Shown piece by piece: positions 1 to 9,383 of a stretch of DNA of 64,000 nucleotides. The notes under the pieces are model-generated. The model was not told where the DNA came from. It did no database searches and saw nothing but the letters and a program-made list of their open reading frames with translations. This DNA is from Kamptonema formosum PCC 10802 (lineage in GTDB: Bacteria; Cyanobacteriota; Cyanobacteriia; Cyanobacteriales; Oscillatoriaceae). Each line of letters starts with the position of its first letter. Positions within the stretch are counted from its first letter, which is position 1. Position numbers and translations under genes: made by a program. The DNA lies in assembly GCF_000332335.1 (NCBI RefSeq), contig NZ_KB235948.1, positions 5,770,722-5,834,721 of the forward strand. The letters run 5' to 3'.

Positions 1-2034
1 GTTGTTCCCACAATAGTCCCACAAGATGTTGCTACTGGCAAGGATCTTTCGACGGAAATTCAGATTCTGCAGAGCCATTCTTTAGTGGCTAAAGCGATTA
101 GCGAACTTCAAGTCCCCTACAAAAATGTCTCTGTGCCAGAAGTAGCAGAAAACTTATCTATCCGTCAGGCGGGGCAGGCGGATGTTCTAATTGTGTCATA
201 CACCGATACAGACCCGAAAAGAGCCAAGGCTGTCCTGGAGGCTTTAGGTTCTATTTATGTGGATTATAGCTTAGAGAGGCAGCGCTCGCAAGCGACCAAT
301 GCGATCAAGTTTATTCAGGAACAGCTGCCGGCAGCCCAAAAGGCGCTCAACGAAGTAACCGAAACCATCCGAACCTTTCGCCAGCGCTATGGCATTGTTG
401 ACCCTGACTCCTACGCGGCGGAAGTGGTTCAGAGCAAGCAATCGCTACAGCAAGAAACTCAAGCCTTAGAGGCGGCTATCAGCAAAACCCAACGGCAGTA
501 TCAAGAGCTGCAGCGCCAAATGGTGGCAGTTGGCCAAAATCCTCAAACCGCTCTGGCAAATGCCCTGCTCAGCCAAGATTCTGTCTATCAGAAACTAGCC
601 AGCGATATCAAAGAGATAGAAACCAAATACATGCAAGAAAGCAGCAGGTTCACGGAAGATCATCCTGTGCTGGTCAACCTGAGAAAGCAGCGAGATAGCC
701 TGCTGAGGTTGCTGCAGTACCGCACAGGGCATGTGCTTGGCAATGCCGCCGCCAAAGCTGAGACTAGCGATGTTTCTGGATATGGAGGCACTCAGCAGAA
801 GCTTGCCGAGCAGTTGCTGCAAGTGCAGACGGAGTTGACGTCCCAGATGAGTCAGTTAGAGAGTGTGCAGCGTTCGGCTAAAGAAACTGCAGTTCGGTTT
901 GAGCAAATTCCTCAGCTGCAGCAGACTTACGCCGAGCTGCAGCGTGAGTTCAAGGTTAAATCGGAGGCGGTCAATAACTTTTTGGCAAAGCTGCAAGAGT
1001 TGCGGATTTCTGAGGCGCAAGAAACAGCTCCCTGGAAAATTATCGAGCAAGCCTATTTGCCAGAGACGCCAGTCTCGCCGAATGTGCGGAGGAATTTGTT
1101 ACTGGGTTTGATTGCCGGTGGGTTGCTGGGTGTGGGGGCTGCGGTTTTGCTGGAACGCACAGACCAGCGCCTGAAGCGGGTGGAAGAGGCGAAGGAACTG
1201 ACTGGACTGGCCTCTCTGGGCACGGTTCCCCAGGTTGAGCTGCCGATTTTGGTGACTCACTCTCGGGAGAATGGCCGGTTGCAGAGTTATAGCGATTCCC
1301 GATTTACGGAAGCTATCCGCTCGCTGGCACTGAATTTGCGCTATCTGGGTGCCAATGGCCAGGTAAAGACTCTGGCGTTCACCTCATCGACTCCCTCGGA
1401 AGGGAAGAGCACGCTGGCCTACAACATAGGACGGGTGCTAGGCGAATTAGGCCATCGGGTGCTGCTTGTCGATGCTGATATGCGCAAACCGACGATTCAT
1501 CAATTTTTGAAAAGGCCGAATATGTTCGGACTCAGCAGTGCGATCGCAACCGACACACCCTGGCGTCAGCTGGTCTATTCAGCTGACGGTGGGCATCTGG
1601 ATGTGATTACCTCTGGCCCAACGCCGCCGAATCCGGTGGCTTTGCTCGACTCGGCCAAAATGACCCAGTTGCTCAGTGAATGGCGTCAGGCTTATGATTA
1701 TGTGCTAGTAGATACCACACCGCTATTAGGGGTCACAGATGCCCAAAGCCTTGCACCCAAGGCAGATGCAGTGATTTTAGTTGCGGCTCTCGAGCGCTCG
1801 ACCCGCTCATCTCTGGCTCACACGATGGAGGTGCTGCAGAGAAGCCGGTGTAATGTGGCTGGATTGGTGGCCAACTTCGTGGAGCAAGAAGAGGACGGCT
1901 CCTACTATCCCTATTACTATTCGTACTACACTAAAACGGAGCTTAACGGCAATGGCAATGAGCCCGATGGAGACGGTGACGGACCTGCTTCCGGAGAGCG
2001 AGGGATTTTGGGCAAATTCCTCGGTCGTCGCTAA
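1..2034 (+). CDS. Wzc-like polysaccharide copolymerase / tyrosine autokinase (5' partial)
   Basis: The frame is open to the first base of the window, so the true start lies upstream; the GTG at 85 is internal. The visible part starts within a Wzz-type chain-length domain (STEIQIL), continues through long coiled coil (heptad-rich, about nt 240-1050) and a hydrophobic segment near nt 1095-1155, and ends in a BY-kinase domain. That domain shows Walker A (TPSEGKST), Walker A' (LLVDADMRKP) and Walker B-like (VLVDTTPLL) motifs and a Tyr-rich tail (SYYPYYYSYY) typical of the autophosphorylated cluster. The family sits in the inner membrane and controls chain length and export in Wzx/Wzy-dependent polysaccharide systems. 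It heads the EPS gene cluster that follows. Confidence 0.93.
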   Translation, partial: VVPTIVPQDVATGKDLSTEIQILQSHSLVAKAISELQVPYKNVSVPEVAENLSIRQAGQADVLIVSYTDTDPKRAKAVLEALGSIYVDYSLERQRSQATNAIKFIQEQLPAAQKALNEVTETIRTFRQRYGIVDPDSYAAEVVQSKQSLQQETQALEAAISKTQRQYQELQRQMVAVGQNPQTALANALLSQDSVYQKLASDIKEIETKYMQESSRFTEDHPVLVNLRKQRDSLLRLLQYRTGHVLGNAAAKAETSDVSGYGGTQQKLAEQLLQVQTELTSQMSQLESVQRSAKETAVRFEQIPQLQQTYAELQREFKVKSEAVNNFLAKLQELRISEAQETAPWKIIEQAYLPETPVSPNVRRNLLLGLIAGGLLGVGAAVLLERTDQRLKRVEEAKELTGLASLGTVPQVELPILVTHSRENGRLQSYSDSRFTEAIRSLALNLRYLGANGQVKTLAFTSSTPSEGKSTLAYNIGRVLGELGHRVLLVDADMRKPTIHQFLKRPNMFGLSSAIATDTPWRQLVYSADGGHLDVITSGPTPPNPVALLDSAKMTQLLSEWRQAYDYVLVDTTPLLGVTDAQSLAPKADAVILVAALERSTRSSLAHTMEVLQRSRCNVAGLVANFVEQEEDGSYYPYYYSYYTKTELNGNGNEPDGDGDGPASGERGILGKFLGRR

Positions 2035-2096
2035 TGTAAGGTTATCTGCCGTGGGTTGAGAGTGGTCAGAGGGAGACTGTCTGGAGTGTGAAAAGC

Positions 2097-3059
2097 ATGA
2101 AAAAAGCGCTCATTTGTGGGATATCTGGTCAGGATGGGGCCTATCTGGCGCAGTTATTGCTGAACAAGGGCTACACGGTCTGCGGGACTTCACGGGACGC
2201 TCAGATGTCCTCTTTCGGGAATTTGGTGCGTTTGGGCATCCGGGACCAGGTAAAGTTAGAATCTATGTCCCTGACGGATTTTCGCAGTGTGTTGCAGGTG
2301 CTGGCGAAAATTCAGCCGGATGAGGTGTACAACTTGGCTGGGCAGAGTTCGGTGGGCCTGTCTTTTGAGCAGCCGGTGGAAACTCTGGAAAGCATCGCCA
2401 CCGGCACCGTGAATTTACTGGAGGCGATTCGGTTCACCGGCGCACCCATCAAACTTTACAATGCCGGTTCGAGTGAGTGCTTTGGGGACACTCGCGAGGG
2501 ATCGGCGAGCGAAACTACGCCATTCCGCCCCAGAAGTCCCTACGCCGTGGCCAAAGCGGCGGCGTTTTGGGAAGTGGCCAACTACCGGGAGGCTTACGGT
2601 CTGTTTGCCTGTTCCGGTATCCTGTACAACCATGAGTCTCCCCTGCGACCGGAAAGGTTTGTGACGCAAAAGATTGTGGCAGCTGCCTGCCGAATTGGCC
2701 AAGGCAGCCAAGAGAAGCTGCTTTTGGGGAATATTTCTGTGAAGCGGGACTGGGGTTGGGCACCGGAGTATGTTGAGGCGATGTATTTGATGTTGCAGCA
2801 GGATAAGCCGGATGATTATGTGATTGCGACTGGGGAGAGCAATAAGTTAGAAGACTTTGTGGCCACGGCTTTTTCCTGTGTGGGCCTGGACTGGCGCGAG
2901 CATGTGGTGACAGATGCCGGTTTGTACAGACCTACGGATATTGCCGTGGGCAGAGGGCACCCAGCTAAGGCCAGGGAACAGTTGGGCTGGCAGGCGAAAT
3001 ATAAGATGCGGGATGTGGTGCGGATGATGGTGGAAGCGAGGATGGCAAAATCTGCTTAA
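2097..3059 (+). CDS. gmd: GDP-mannose 4,6-dehydratase
   Basis: This is an extended short-chain dehydrogenase that converts GDP-mannose to GDP-4-keto-6-deoxymannose, the precursor of GDP-fucose, GDP-rhamnose or GDP-perosamine. The N-terminal dinucleotide motif GISGQDG, the catalytic region NAGSSECFGD and the YAVAK (YxxxK) motif are all visible, and the 320 residues fit the family. The ATG at 2097 is preferred because GGAG lies about 10 bases upstream and the family usually begins MKKALI; the in-frame GTG at 2088 would add three residues. No fucose synthase, Rmd or perosamine synthase is seen nearby, so the final sugar cannot be read from this window. Confidence 0.92.
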   Translation: MKKALICGISGQDGAYLAQLLLNKGYTVCGTSRDAQMSSFGNLVRLGIRDQVKLESMSLTDFRSVLQVLAKIQPDEVYNLAGQSSVGLSFEQPVETLESIATGTVNLLEAIRFTGAPIKLYNAGSSECFGDTREGSASETTPFRPRSPYAVAKAAAFWEVANYREAYGLFACSGILYNHESPLRPERFVTQKIVAAACRIGQGSQEKLLLGNISVKRDWGWAPEYVEAMYLMLQQDKPDDYVIATGESNKLEDFVATAFSCVGLDWREHVVTDAGLYRPTDIAVGRGHPAKAREQLGWQAKYKMRDVVRMMVEARMAKSA

Positions 3060-3195
3060 GCATCAGAGTAGGGGCAGGCCAGGGAACCAGCCCCCAATTT
3101 TTTATAGAAGTGAGGGCGAGAACCTGCGCTATTTATCCTGATGTCAGCTAACAGGGCTGTATTTAGACAACAGTAAGTTCTCTGAGTAGGAATGT

Positions 3196-4002
3196 ATGCC
3201 TTGCGAACAGTCAAAGATTCCAGTTGCTATCCTCTGTGGTGGTAAAGGGACTCGACTCCGCGAAGAAACAGAATTCCGGCCTAAGCCCATGATTATGGTG
3301 GGCGACCGTCCGATGATTTGGCACATCATGAAGACCTATGCTCACTACGGGTTTACAAACTTCTTGTTGTGCCTTGGCTACAAAGGCGAGGCGATCCGCG
3401 AGTATTTTTTCAACTACGACTGGAATCACAGCGATGTCCTGCTAGAGTTGGGAAGTAAGCGAGTCACAAAGCTGCACAACGGGCATGGAGAAGAAAACTG
3501 GCAAGTCGCATTGATTAATACCGGCCAAGAAACGCTGACTGGCGGTCGTCTAAAACGCATCGCCCCCTATTTGGAGCAGATGGAAAGCGATTTATTTTTT
3601 GCGACCTATGGGGATGGCGTAGCGAATGTAAACATTTCAGATTTGCTGGCATACCACTACAGCCACGGCAAATTAGCAACAGTGACAGCTGTGCGACCGC
3701 CGTCCCGATTTGGGGAGCTGATTATCCAAGACAACCTGGTGAGCAGTTTTAAGGAAAAGCCACAAACCAGTGAGGGCTGGATTAACGGAGGTTATTTTGT
3801 TTTACATCGCAAAGTTTTAGATATCATTGAAAGTGACAGCACCATATTTGAAGCTGAACCGCTCAGGACTTTATCAGACATGGGTGAGTTAGCGGTCTAC
3901 CAGCACAATGGCTTCTGGCAGTGCATGGACACTTACCGAGAATTAGAACTATTGAATGAGTTGTATAACTCTGGAAAAGCTCTTTGGCAGGTGTGGGAAT
4001 GA
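3196..4002 (+). CDS. rfbF: glucose-1-phosphate cytidylyltransferase
   Basis: The enzyme makes CDP-glucose from CTP and glucose-1-phosphate, the first step towards CDP-3,6-dideoxyhexoses. The nucleotidyltransferase signature [12 protein letters not shown] at residues 14-25 is followed by RPKPM and by YGDGV, the usual metal and nucleotide-binding positions. The 268-residue length is typical. A GTAGGAA Shine-Dalgarno-like stretch precedes the ATG. The stop codon overlaps the start of rfbG (ATGA), which indicates translational coupling. Confidence 0.93.
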   Translation: MPCEQSKIPVAILCGGKGTRLREETEFRPKPMIMVGDRPMIWHIMKTYAHYGFTNFLLCLGYKGEAIREYFFNYDWNHSDVLLELGSKRVTKLHNGHGEENWQVALINTGQETLTGGRLKRIAPYLEQMESDLFFATYGDGVANVNISDLLAYHYSHGKLATVTAVRPPSRFGELIIQDNLVSSFKEKPQTSEGWINGGYFVLHRKVLDIIESDSTIFEAEPLRTLSDMGELAVYQHNGFWQCMDTYRELELLNELYNSGKALWQVWE

Positions 4003-5003
4003 GTTCATTTTGGCAAGATCGGTCGGTTTTAGTCACTGGATGTACCGGCCTGTTGGGCAGCTGGATGACCCAAGAGTTGGTAAAGCGCGGTGCCAAGGTA
4101 GTTGGATTGGTTCGAGATTGGGTGCCGCAGTCCCGCCTATTTACTGAAGGTTTATCTAAAAAAATTACAACTGTCTGCGGTCGTCTTGAAGATTTGGCCA
4201 CCTTAGAGCGAGCCATTAATGAGCATGAGGTCGATACGGTCTTTCATTTAGCCGCTCAGACGATTGTCGGGCTGGCCAATCGGGAACCCCTAGCCACATT
4301 TGAAGCCAATATAAAAGGAACCTGGAATATTCTAGAAGCTTGCCGGCGGGTAGGTGGTGTCAGCCGGATTGTTGTGGCGTCGAGTGATAAAGCTTATGGC
4401 GATCAGGAGATTTTGCCTTATGACGAGACGACCCCTCTGCAAGGAGAGCATCCCTACGACGTTTCTAAAAGCTGTGCGGATTTAATTTGTCGCACTTACT
4501 TTGTTACCTATGGGTTGCCGGTCTGCGTGACTCGCTGCGGCAATTTTTACGGCGGTGGCGACCTTAACTTTAACCGGATTGTGCCGGGTACGATTCGCTC
4601 TATCCTGCGAGGGGAACGCCCGGTCATTCGCAGCGATGGCAGCTATATCCGGGATTATTTTTACGTCAAAGATGGGGTTTTGGCGTACCTTCATCTGGCA
4701 GAACAGATGAGTCGGAGTGAGATTTTGGGAGAGGCGTTTAATTTTAGCAATGAGCTGCAAATCTCCGCTCTAGAGATGGTGCGAAAGATTTTGTACCTGA
4801 TGGACAAGACTGATTTAGAGCCGGTGATTCTCAATCAAGCGAGTAATGAAATTAAGCACCAATATCTTTCCGCCCAGAAGGCTCGCACGGTTTTGAATTG
4901 GCAATCCCAATACTCCCTCGACGCCGCTCTGATAGAGACGATTGAGTGGTATCGGAATTTTTTGATGCCTGCGCCAGTGCCGGTTTTGACTCGCACTCGT
5001 TAA
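3999..5003 (+). CDS. rfbG: CDP-glucose 4,6-dehydratase
   Basis: This extended SDR enzyme oxidises and dehydrates CDP-glucose to CDP-4-keto-6-deoxyglucose. It shows the Rossmann motif TGCTGLLG, the SSDKAYGD active-site strand and the YDVSK (YxxxK) pair, and is 334 residues long. The ATG at 3999 overlaps the rfbF stop as ATGA; an in-frame TTG at 3984 is a less likely alternative. Order and coupling with rfbF and rfbH identify the substrate as a CDP-sugar rather than dTDP- or GDP-sugar. Confidence 0.93.
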   Translation: MSSFWQDRSVLVTGCTGLLGSWMTQELVKRGAKVVGLVRDWVPQSRLFTEGLSKKITTVCGRLEDLATLERAINEHEVDTVFHLAAQTIVGLANREPLATFEANIKGTWNILEACRRVGGVSRIVVASSDKAYGDQEILPYDETTPLQGEHPYDVSKSCADLICRTYFVTYGLPVCVTRCGNFYGGGDLNFNRIVPGTIRSILRGERPVIRSDGSYIRDYFYVKDGVLAYLHLAEQMSRSEILGEAFNFSNELQISALEMVRKILYLMDKTDLEPVILNQASNEIKHQYLSAQKARTVLNWQSQYSLDAALIETIEWYRNFLMPAPVPVLTRTR

Positions 5004-5028
5004 AAACTGTAGAATTTTCCTGAGGACA

Positions 5029-6381
5029 ATGACACAATCTATCCCGATGCATCGCCCAGCTGGTGCTTCTGACCAGGAGCGAGAACTGCGAGCGCAAGTC
5101 TTCACTGCCGTTGAAACTTACTACGAATTCAAATTTAAAACTAGGCAATTTATACCTGGCGATACCTATATCCCTGTTTCCGGAAAGGTTTTTGATGACC
5201 GGGAATTGGTGCAGCTGGTTGATTCCTCCCTGGATTTTTGGCTAACCACCGGCAGATATGCCGCTGAGTTCGAGCAGCGATTTGCTGATTGGGTGGGGGT
5301 CAAGCACTGTCTGCTGGTCAATTCTGGTTCTTCGGCGAATTTGCTGGCACTGACGGCGCTGACTTCGCCCAAACTGGGAGATAAGCGGCTGCAACCGGGA
5401 GATGAGGTGATTACGGTAGCGGCTGGGTTTCCTACCACGGTGAACCCCATCTTTCAAAATCAGCTGGTGCCGGTATTTGTGGATGTCCAGTTTCCTACCT
5501 ATGACATCGATACTGACCAGCTGGAAGCGGCTTTGTCTGAAAAGACGCGAGCCATCATGATTGCTCATACGCTCGGCAATCCCTTTAATTTAGAGGCAGT
5601 GGTGGCTTTCGCTCAAAAACATGACCTCTGGGTAATTGAGGATAACTGCGATGCGGTGGGAAGTCTTTATGCTGGCAAGAAAACCGGCACATTTGGGCAC
5701 TTGGCTACCGTCAGCTTTTATCCGGCGCACCACATGACGATGGGTGAGGGGGGAGCGGTACTCACCAGCGATACTCGTCTGAAGAAGATTGTGGAGTCAT
5801 TCCGAGACTGGGGACGAGATTGCTGGTGCGCTCCTGGTGTGGATAACACATGCAATAAGCGGTTTGGCTGGCAGCTAGGAGATTTGCCTTTTGGCTACGA
5901 TCACAAGTACACCTACTCCCACGTTGGTTACAATTTGAAAATGACCGATATGCAGGCGGCGGTGGGCTGCGCCCAGCTGGATAAGTTGCCTGAATTTGTG
6001 GCGAAGCGCCGGCATAATTTTGAGTTTTTGCACCGGCAGCTGCAAGATTTGCAGGATGTGTTAGTGTTGCCGGTGGCGACTCCCAATTCCGAACCCAGCT
6101 GGTTTGGCTTCCCCATATTTGTCCGGGAAGACGCTCCCTTTACCCGCAATGAGCTAGTTCGGCATCTGGAGGAGAAACGCATCGGCACCCGACTGTTGTT
6201 TGCGGGGAATTTGGTGCGGCAACCGGCTTACAAAGGATTGAACTATCGCGTGGTGGGGGATCTCACTAATTCTGACAGGGTAATGCAAGGCGTCTTCTGG
6301 GTTGGGGTGTTTCCTGGCTTGACAGAAGAGATGTTGGCCTATACGGCGTCCACGATTCGAGAGTTTTGTCGCAGTTTTTAG
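5029..6381 (+). CDS. rfbH: CDP-4-keto-6-deoxyglucose 3-dehydrase (E1, RfbH/AscC type)
   Basis: This PMP-dependent [2Fe-2S] enzyme removes the C3 hydroxyl of CDP-4-keto-6-deoxy-glucose. Two hallmarks of E1 are visible. The PLP-lysine of the aminotransferase fold is replaced by His ([15 protein letters not shown]234), which favours dehydration over transamination. Four cysteines at 207, 265, 267 and 275 have exactly the C-X57-C-X1-C-X7-C spacing known for the E1 cluster. The 450-residue length is typical. E1 needs an E3-type NADH-dependent iron-sulfur flavin reductase (AscD/RfbI), which is absent from the window. Confidence 0.95.
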   Translation: MTQSIPMHRPAGASDQERELRAQVFTAVETYYEFKFKTRQFIPGDTYIPVSGKVFDDRELVQLVDSSLDFWLTTGRYAAEFEQRFADWVGVKHCLLVNSGSSANLLALTALTSPKLGDKRLQPGDEVITVAAGFPTTVNPIFQNQLVPVFVDVQFPTYDIDTDQLEAALSEKTRAIMIAHTLGNPFNLEAVVAFAQKHDLWVIEDNCDAVGSLYAGKKTGTFGHLATVSFYPAHHMTMGEGGAVLTSDTRLKKIVESFRDWGRDCWCAPGVDNTCNKRFGWQLGDLPFGYDHKYTYSHVGYNLKMTDMQAAVGCAQLDKLPEFVAKRRHNFEFLHRQLQDLQDVLVLPVATPNSEPSWFGFPIFVREDAPFTRNELVRHLEEKRIGTRLLFAGNLVRQPAYKGLNYRVVGDLTNSDRVMQGVFWVGVFPGLTEEMLAYTASTIREFCRSF

Positions 6382-6400
6382 TCGCGGGATAGAACCAGGA

Positions 6401-6943
6401 ATGCAAATCCGTGAGACAAAGATTCCTGGGTGTTACGAAATTACCCCGGATGTCTTCAAAGACGAACGGGGCAGTTTCGTAAAAACCTTTCACCAGGATA
6501 TCTTCAAGACCCATCAACTTGAAACCAAGTTTGCAGAGGAATACTATTCTGTCTCTCACCGCAATGTTTTGAGAGGTTTGCACTTCCAACTGCCGCCCGA
6601 AGCACACACCAAGATGGTATACTGTGTTCAAGGTCAAGTTATTGATGCGGTGGTTGATTTGCGGGTTGGCTCTCCGACTTTCGGCCAGTTCGCTCTGTTC
6701 GATTTGAGTGCGGAGAAAGCCAATACGCTCTACATACCGCCCGGGGTGGCGCATGGGTTTTATGTGACCGGCGAAACGGCTATTATGATGTACAAGGTTT
6801 CTACGGTTTATTCGCCGGAACACGATACGGGGATTCACTGGGATTCAGTGGGGATACCCTGGCCTTGTACAGAGCCAATCGTCTCGAAGAGGGACAGCAG
6901 CTTCGCAGCTTTGTCCGAGTTCAAGAGTCCATTTATTTATTAA
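6401..6943 (+). CDS. RmlC-like sugar-nucleotide epimerase
   Basis: This is a cupin-fold epimerase of the dTDP-4-dehydrorhamnose 3,5-epimerase family, 180 residues. The catalytic-type His is in LRGLHFQ (H61), and the tyrosine pair Y131/Y137 precedes SPEHDTGIHW, spaced like the RmlC active-site tyrosines. Because it directly follows rfbFGH and no rmlA or rmlB is present, it more likely acts on a CDP-3,6-dideoxy-4-ketohexose, as AscE does in ascarylose formation, than on a dTDP-sugar. That substrate is an inference from context. Confidence 0.85.
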   Translation: MQIRETKIPGCYEITPDVFKDERGSFVKTFHQDIFKTHQLETKFAEEYYSVSHRNVLRGLHFQLPPEAHTKMVYCVQGQVIDAVVDLRVGSPTFGQFALFDLSAEKANTLYIPPGVAHGFYVTGETAIMMYKVSTVYSPEHDTGIHWDSVGIPWPCTEPIVSKRDSSFAALSEFKSPFIY

Positions 6944-6946
6944 GTG

Positions 6947-7828
6947 ATGAAAGCACTGATAATTGGAGCGTCGGGGCTGGTTGGTTCCCATCTCATGCAA
7001 GCTTGTCACCGGCGCGGTTGGGACATGGTGGGAACTTATCACAATTTTTCTCAATCTGGATTGATGCGATTGCAACTGACGGATGCTGCCGGTGTGCAGT
7101 CGCTCGTGCGGCAGTCTCAGCCAGAGGTGGTGTTCCTGCCGGCTTTTCGCTCAAATGTGGATTACTGCGAGCAACACCCAGATGAGACTTACCAGATTAA
7201 TGTCGCCGGCAGTTTAAATGTGGCCACAGCGGCTGGTGATGCCGGCGCTCAGCTGGTGTTTTATTCCTCAGATTATGTCTTCAACGGCAGAGGTGGGCCA
7301 TATCGGGAAGCGGACGAACCAGACCCGATCTGTGCCTACGGTTGGCAGAAGTTGGAAGTAGAGCGGAAAATTTCAAAGTTATTGGAAAACTTCCTGATTC
7401 TCCGCGTCACGGTTGTATACGGACATGAGGCGCAAGGCAAGAATTTTGTCAGCCGTCTGGTTAAAACGTTAGAAGGTGGTCAGGTGCTGAAAGTCCCTCA
7501 AGATCAGGTAGGTTCTCCGACGCTGGTGGATGATATTGCAGAGGCTAGCTGCCGTCTGGTAGAAGCCGGTGCCACCGGCATTTTTCATGTGGCAGGTCCA
7601 GAGCGAATGAGCCGGTATCAGTTTGCAGTGGAGGTGGCGAGAGTGTTTGGGTTGCCGGCAGAGAATATTGTGCCGGTGACGACGGCAGAATTGGGGCAGG
7701 CGGCACCGCGTCCACTTGAGGCGGGGATGCTGTGCAGTCGCCTTGTGCAAACTCTTAATTGTAATTTGCGCGGCGTAGTTGAAGGACTGGAGTATCTGAA
7801 GCAAAATCAGGCTTATGTCAGCATCTAA
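6947..7828 (+). CDS. RmlD-like NAD(P)-dependent sugar-nucleotide ketoreductase
   Basis: This SDR reductase resembles dTDP-4-dehydrorhamnose reductase, with the nucleotide motif GASGLVG at residues 7-13, an SSDYVFNG strand and the YGWQK (YxxxK) catalytic pair. At 293 residues it has the family's length. The ATG at 6947 lies 3 bases after the epimerase stop; a GTG sits directly before it. In context it is the candidate 4-ketoreductase that finishes the CDP-dideoxysugar, analogous to AscF, although dTDP-rhamnose-type activity cannot be excluded from sequence alone. Its 3' end overlaps the flippase start by 14 bases. Confidence 0.85.
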   Translation: MKALIIGASGLVGSHLMQACHRRGWDMVGTYHNFSQSGLMRLQLTDAAGVQSLVRQSQPEVVFLPAFRSNVDYCEQHPDETYQINVAGSLNVATAAGDAGAQLVFYSSDYVFNGRGGPYREADEPDPICAYGWQKLEVERKISKLLENFLILRVTVVYGHEAQGKNFVSRLVKTLEGGQVLKVPQDQVGSPTLVDDIAEASCRLVEAGATGIFHVAGPERMSRYQFAVEVARVFGLPAENIVPVTTAELGQAAPRPLEAGMLCSRLVQTLNCNLRGVVEGLEYLKQNQAYVSI

Positions 7829-9383
7829 GCGGATTGCATTTGCGGTTGGTAGCTCTTGGCTGAGTCGGGCAGTTGCGATTATCGCCAACCTATTTTTGAT
7901 CCCCATCCTCTTTCGCTACATGGGGAAGGAGGAACTGGGACTCTGGTTTTTACTAGGGAACAGTCAAGCTTTTTTGGGTTTGCTGGGGATGGGGATTGCG
8001 CCCACGCTGACGCGGCACATTGCCTTGGCAAAGGGGAAAAGCGGTGCTGACCCAGGGGTAGAGCTGACAGAGGAGAGTAAGCAGCACATTGGGGATTTGG
8101 TCGTTACAGGTCGGATCATCCTGCAATGGCTGGCAATAGTTGTGTTTTTTATTGCCTGGGCATCTGGTTATGGCTTGATTGGTCAACTGGAGTTAAAAGA
8201 GATATCCCCCCAGACAGTTTTTTGGGCGTGGACGCTGATGTGTGCGGGGTATGCAGTGGGGGTTTGGGTATCGTACCTCAACTGCTGGCTGGCGGGAATT
8301 GGATATGTGGGCTGGGATAGCCTGATTGGGACAGTGCTGGCTCTGCTGACTATCTTGGCCAATATTGCAGCAGTGCTGTTGGGGGGTGGGCTGCTGGTGC
8401 TGGCAGCGATTTCGGTCGTTAGTAGCCTGGTGCAACGGATTACGATCTTGGAATTCATTCGCTGGCGCAAGCCTGAATTGTTTGGAATTAAGGGCAAGTG
8501 GAATACCCGATATGCTAAGGCAATGATCAAGCCCTCTTTCTATTTCTGGTTAACTGCTCTGGGCGCATTTCTTATTTTACGCACCGATGCCTATTTTATT
8601 GCTTTACTGAAGGGCACTCAAAATATACCCAGCTATCAAGCGGCGTATTCATTAGTTTCTAATCCTTATCAATTAGCGGTGAGTTTAGGGGGAGCATCAG
8701 CAGTTTTTATCAGTCAAGCATGGCAAGCTGGAGACTTAAGCCTGGTTCAGAAAATCACACTCCGCAATGCTCAACTTGGGCTGTCAGTTATGGCAGCAAG
8801 TGTGGCTTTTTTGCTAGGCTCAGGCAAGGAGCTAACGGATTTATGGTTGGGTCATGGTAACTTTATTGGCTATAGAGTTTTATTGGTTTTTTGCATCATG
8901 CTGACTCTAGAAGCGCAGCATGTGGTTTTAACCCAGAGTTCTCGAGCCACTGAAGATGAAAAGTATGCGCCTTGGGCCTTGACTGCTGGCGTTCTCAATA
9001 TTGCTTTTACATGGGTTTTAATTAAACCTCTGGGATTGCTCGGGGTGGCAATGGGAACTATGCTGGCTCAAATGCTGACTAATAATTGGTATGCCGTCTA
9101 CAGACCGATAGAGCGTCTAAAGCTGAACTTTGGAGTTTACTTGCGTCAGGTTGTTTGTTTATGGGTGATTATCTTAGTATCATCTCTAGTTCTCTCCTGG
9201 TTACTGAAAAAAGGTCTGGCGCTATCCGGATTCACTTCTGAGTGGTTGGTAGTAGCAGGTACGGCGGCAGTTAGTGGCGGTGTCTTCCTAGTTGTGTTTT
9301 GGAAGGCAATTTTAGAAGGGCATCAGAGAGAACGTATCCAGGTAACTCTAGTCAGCTTGGTCACTTTGAAGAATTATCTATGA
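7815..9383 (+). CDS. Wzx-type polysaccharide flippase (MOP superfamily)
   Basis: This 522-residue, highly hydrophobic protein has about a dozen predicted membrane-spanning stretches. Its N-terminal pattern is typical of the PST/MOP family (an amphipathic start, then LFLIPILFRYMGKEELG). The family translocates lipid-linked repeat units across the cytoplasmic membrane before Wzy polymerisation. The gene starts inside the end of the upstream reductase and its stop overlaps the next glycosyltransferase start (ATGA), so the three genes are coupled. Confidence 0.88.
   Translation: MSASKRIAFAVGSSWLSRAVAIIANLFLIPILFRYMGKEELGLWFLLGNSQAFLGLLGMGIAPTLTRHIALAKGKSGADPGVELTEESKQHIGDLVVTGRIILQWLAIVVFFIAWASGYGLIGQLELKEISPQTVFWAWTLMCAGYAVGVWVSYLNCWLAGIGYVGWDSLIGTVLALLTILANIAAVLLGGGLLVLAAISVVSSLVQRITILEFIRWRKPELFGIKGKWNTRYAKAMIKPSFYFWLTALGAFLILRTDAYFIALLKGTQNIPSYQAAYSLVSNPYQLAVSLGGASAVFISQAWQAGDLSLVQKITLRNAQLGLSVMAASVAFLLGSGKELTDLWLGHGNFIGYRVLLVFCIMLTLEAQHVVLTQSSRATEDEKYAPWALTAGVLNIAFTWVLIKPLGLLGVAMGTMLAQMLTNNWYAVYRPIERLKLNFGVYLRQVVCLWVIILVSSLVLSWLLKKGLALSGFTSEWLVVAGTAAVSGGVFLVVFWKAILEGHQRERIQVTLVSLVTLKNYL

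Noticed and set aside
6266..6838. 190-codon minus-strand frame
   Set aside because: Antisense shadow of rfbH end and the RmlC-like epimerase, which have clear motifs in the other strand.
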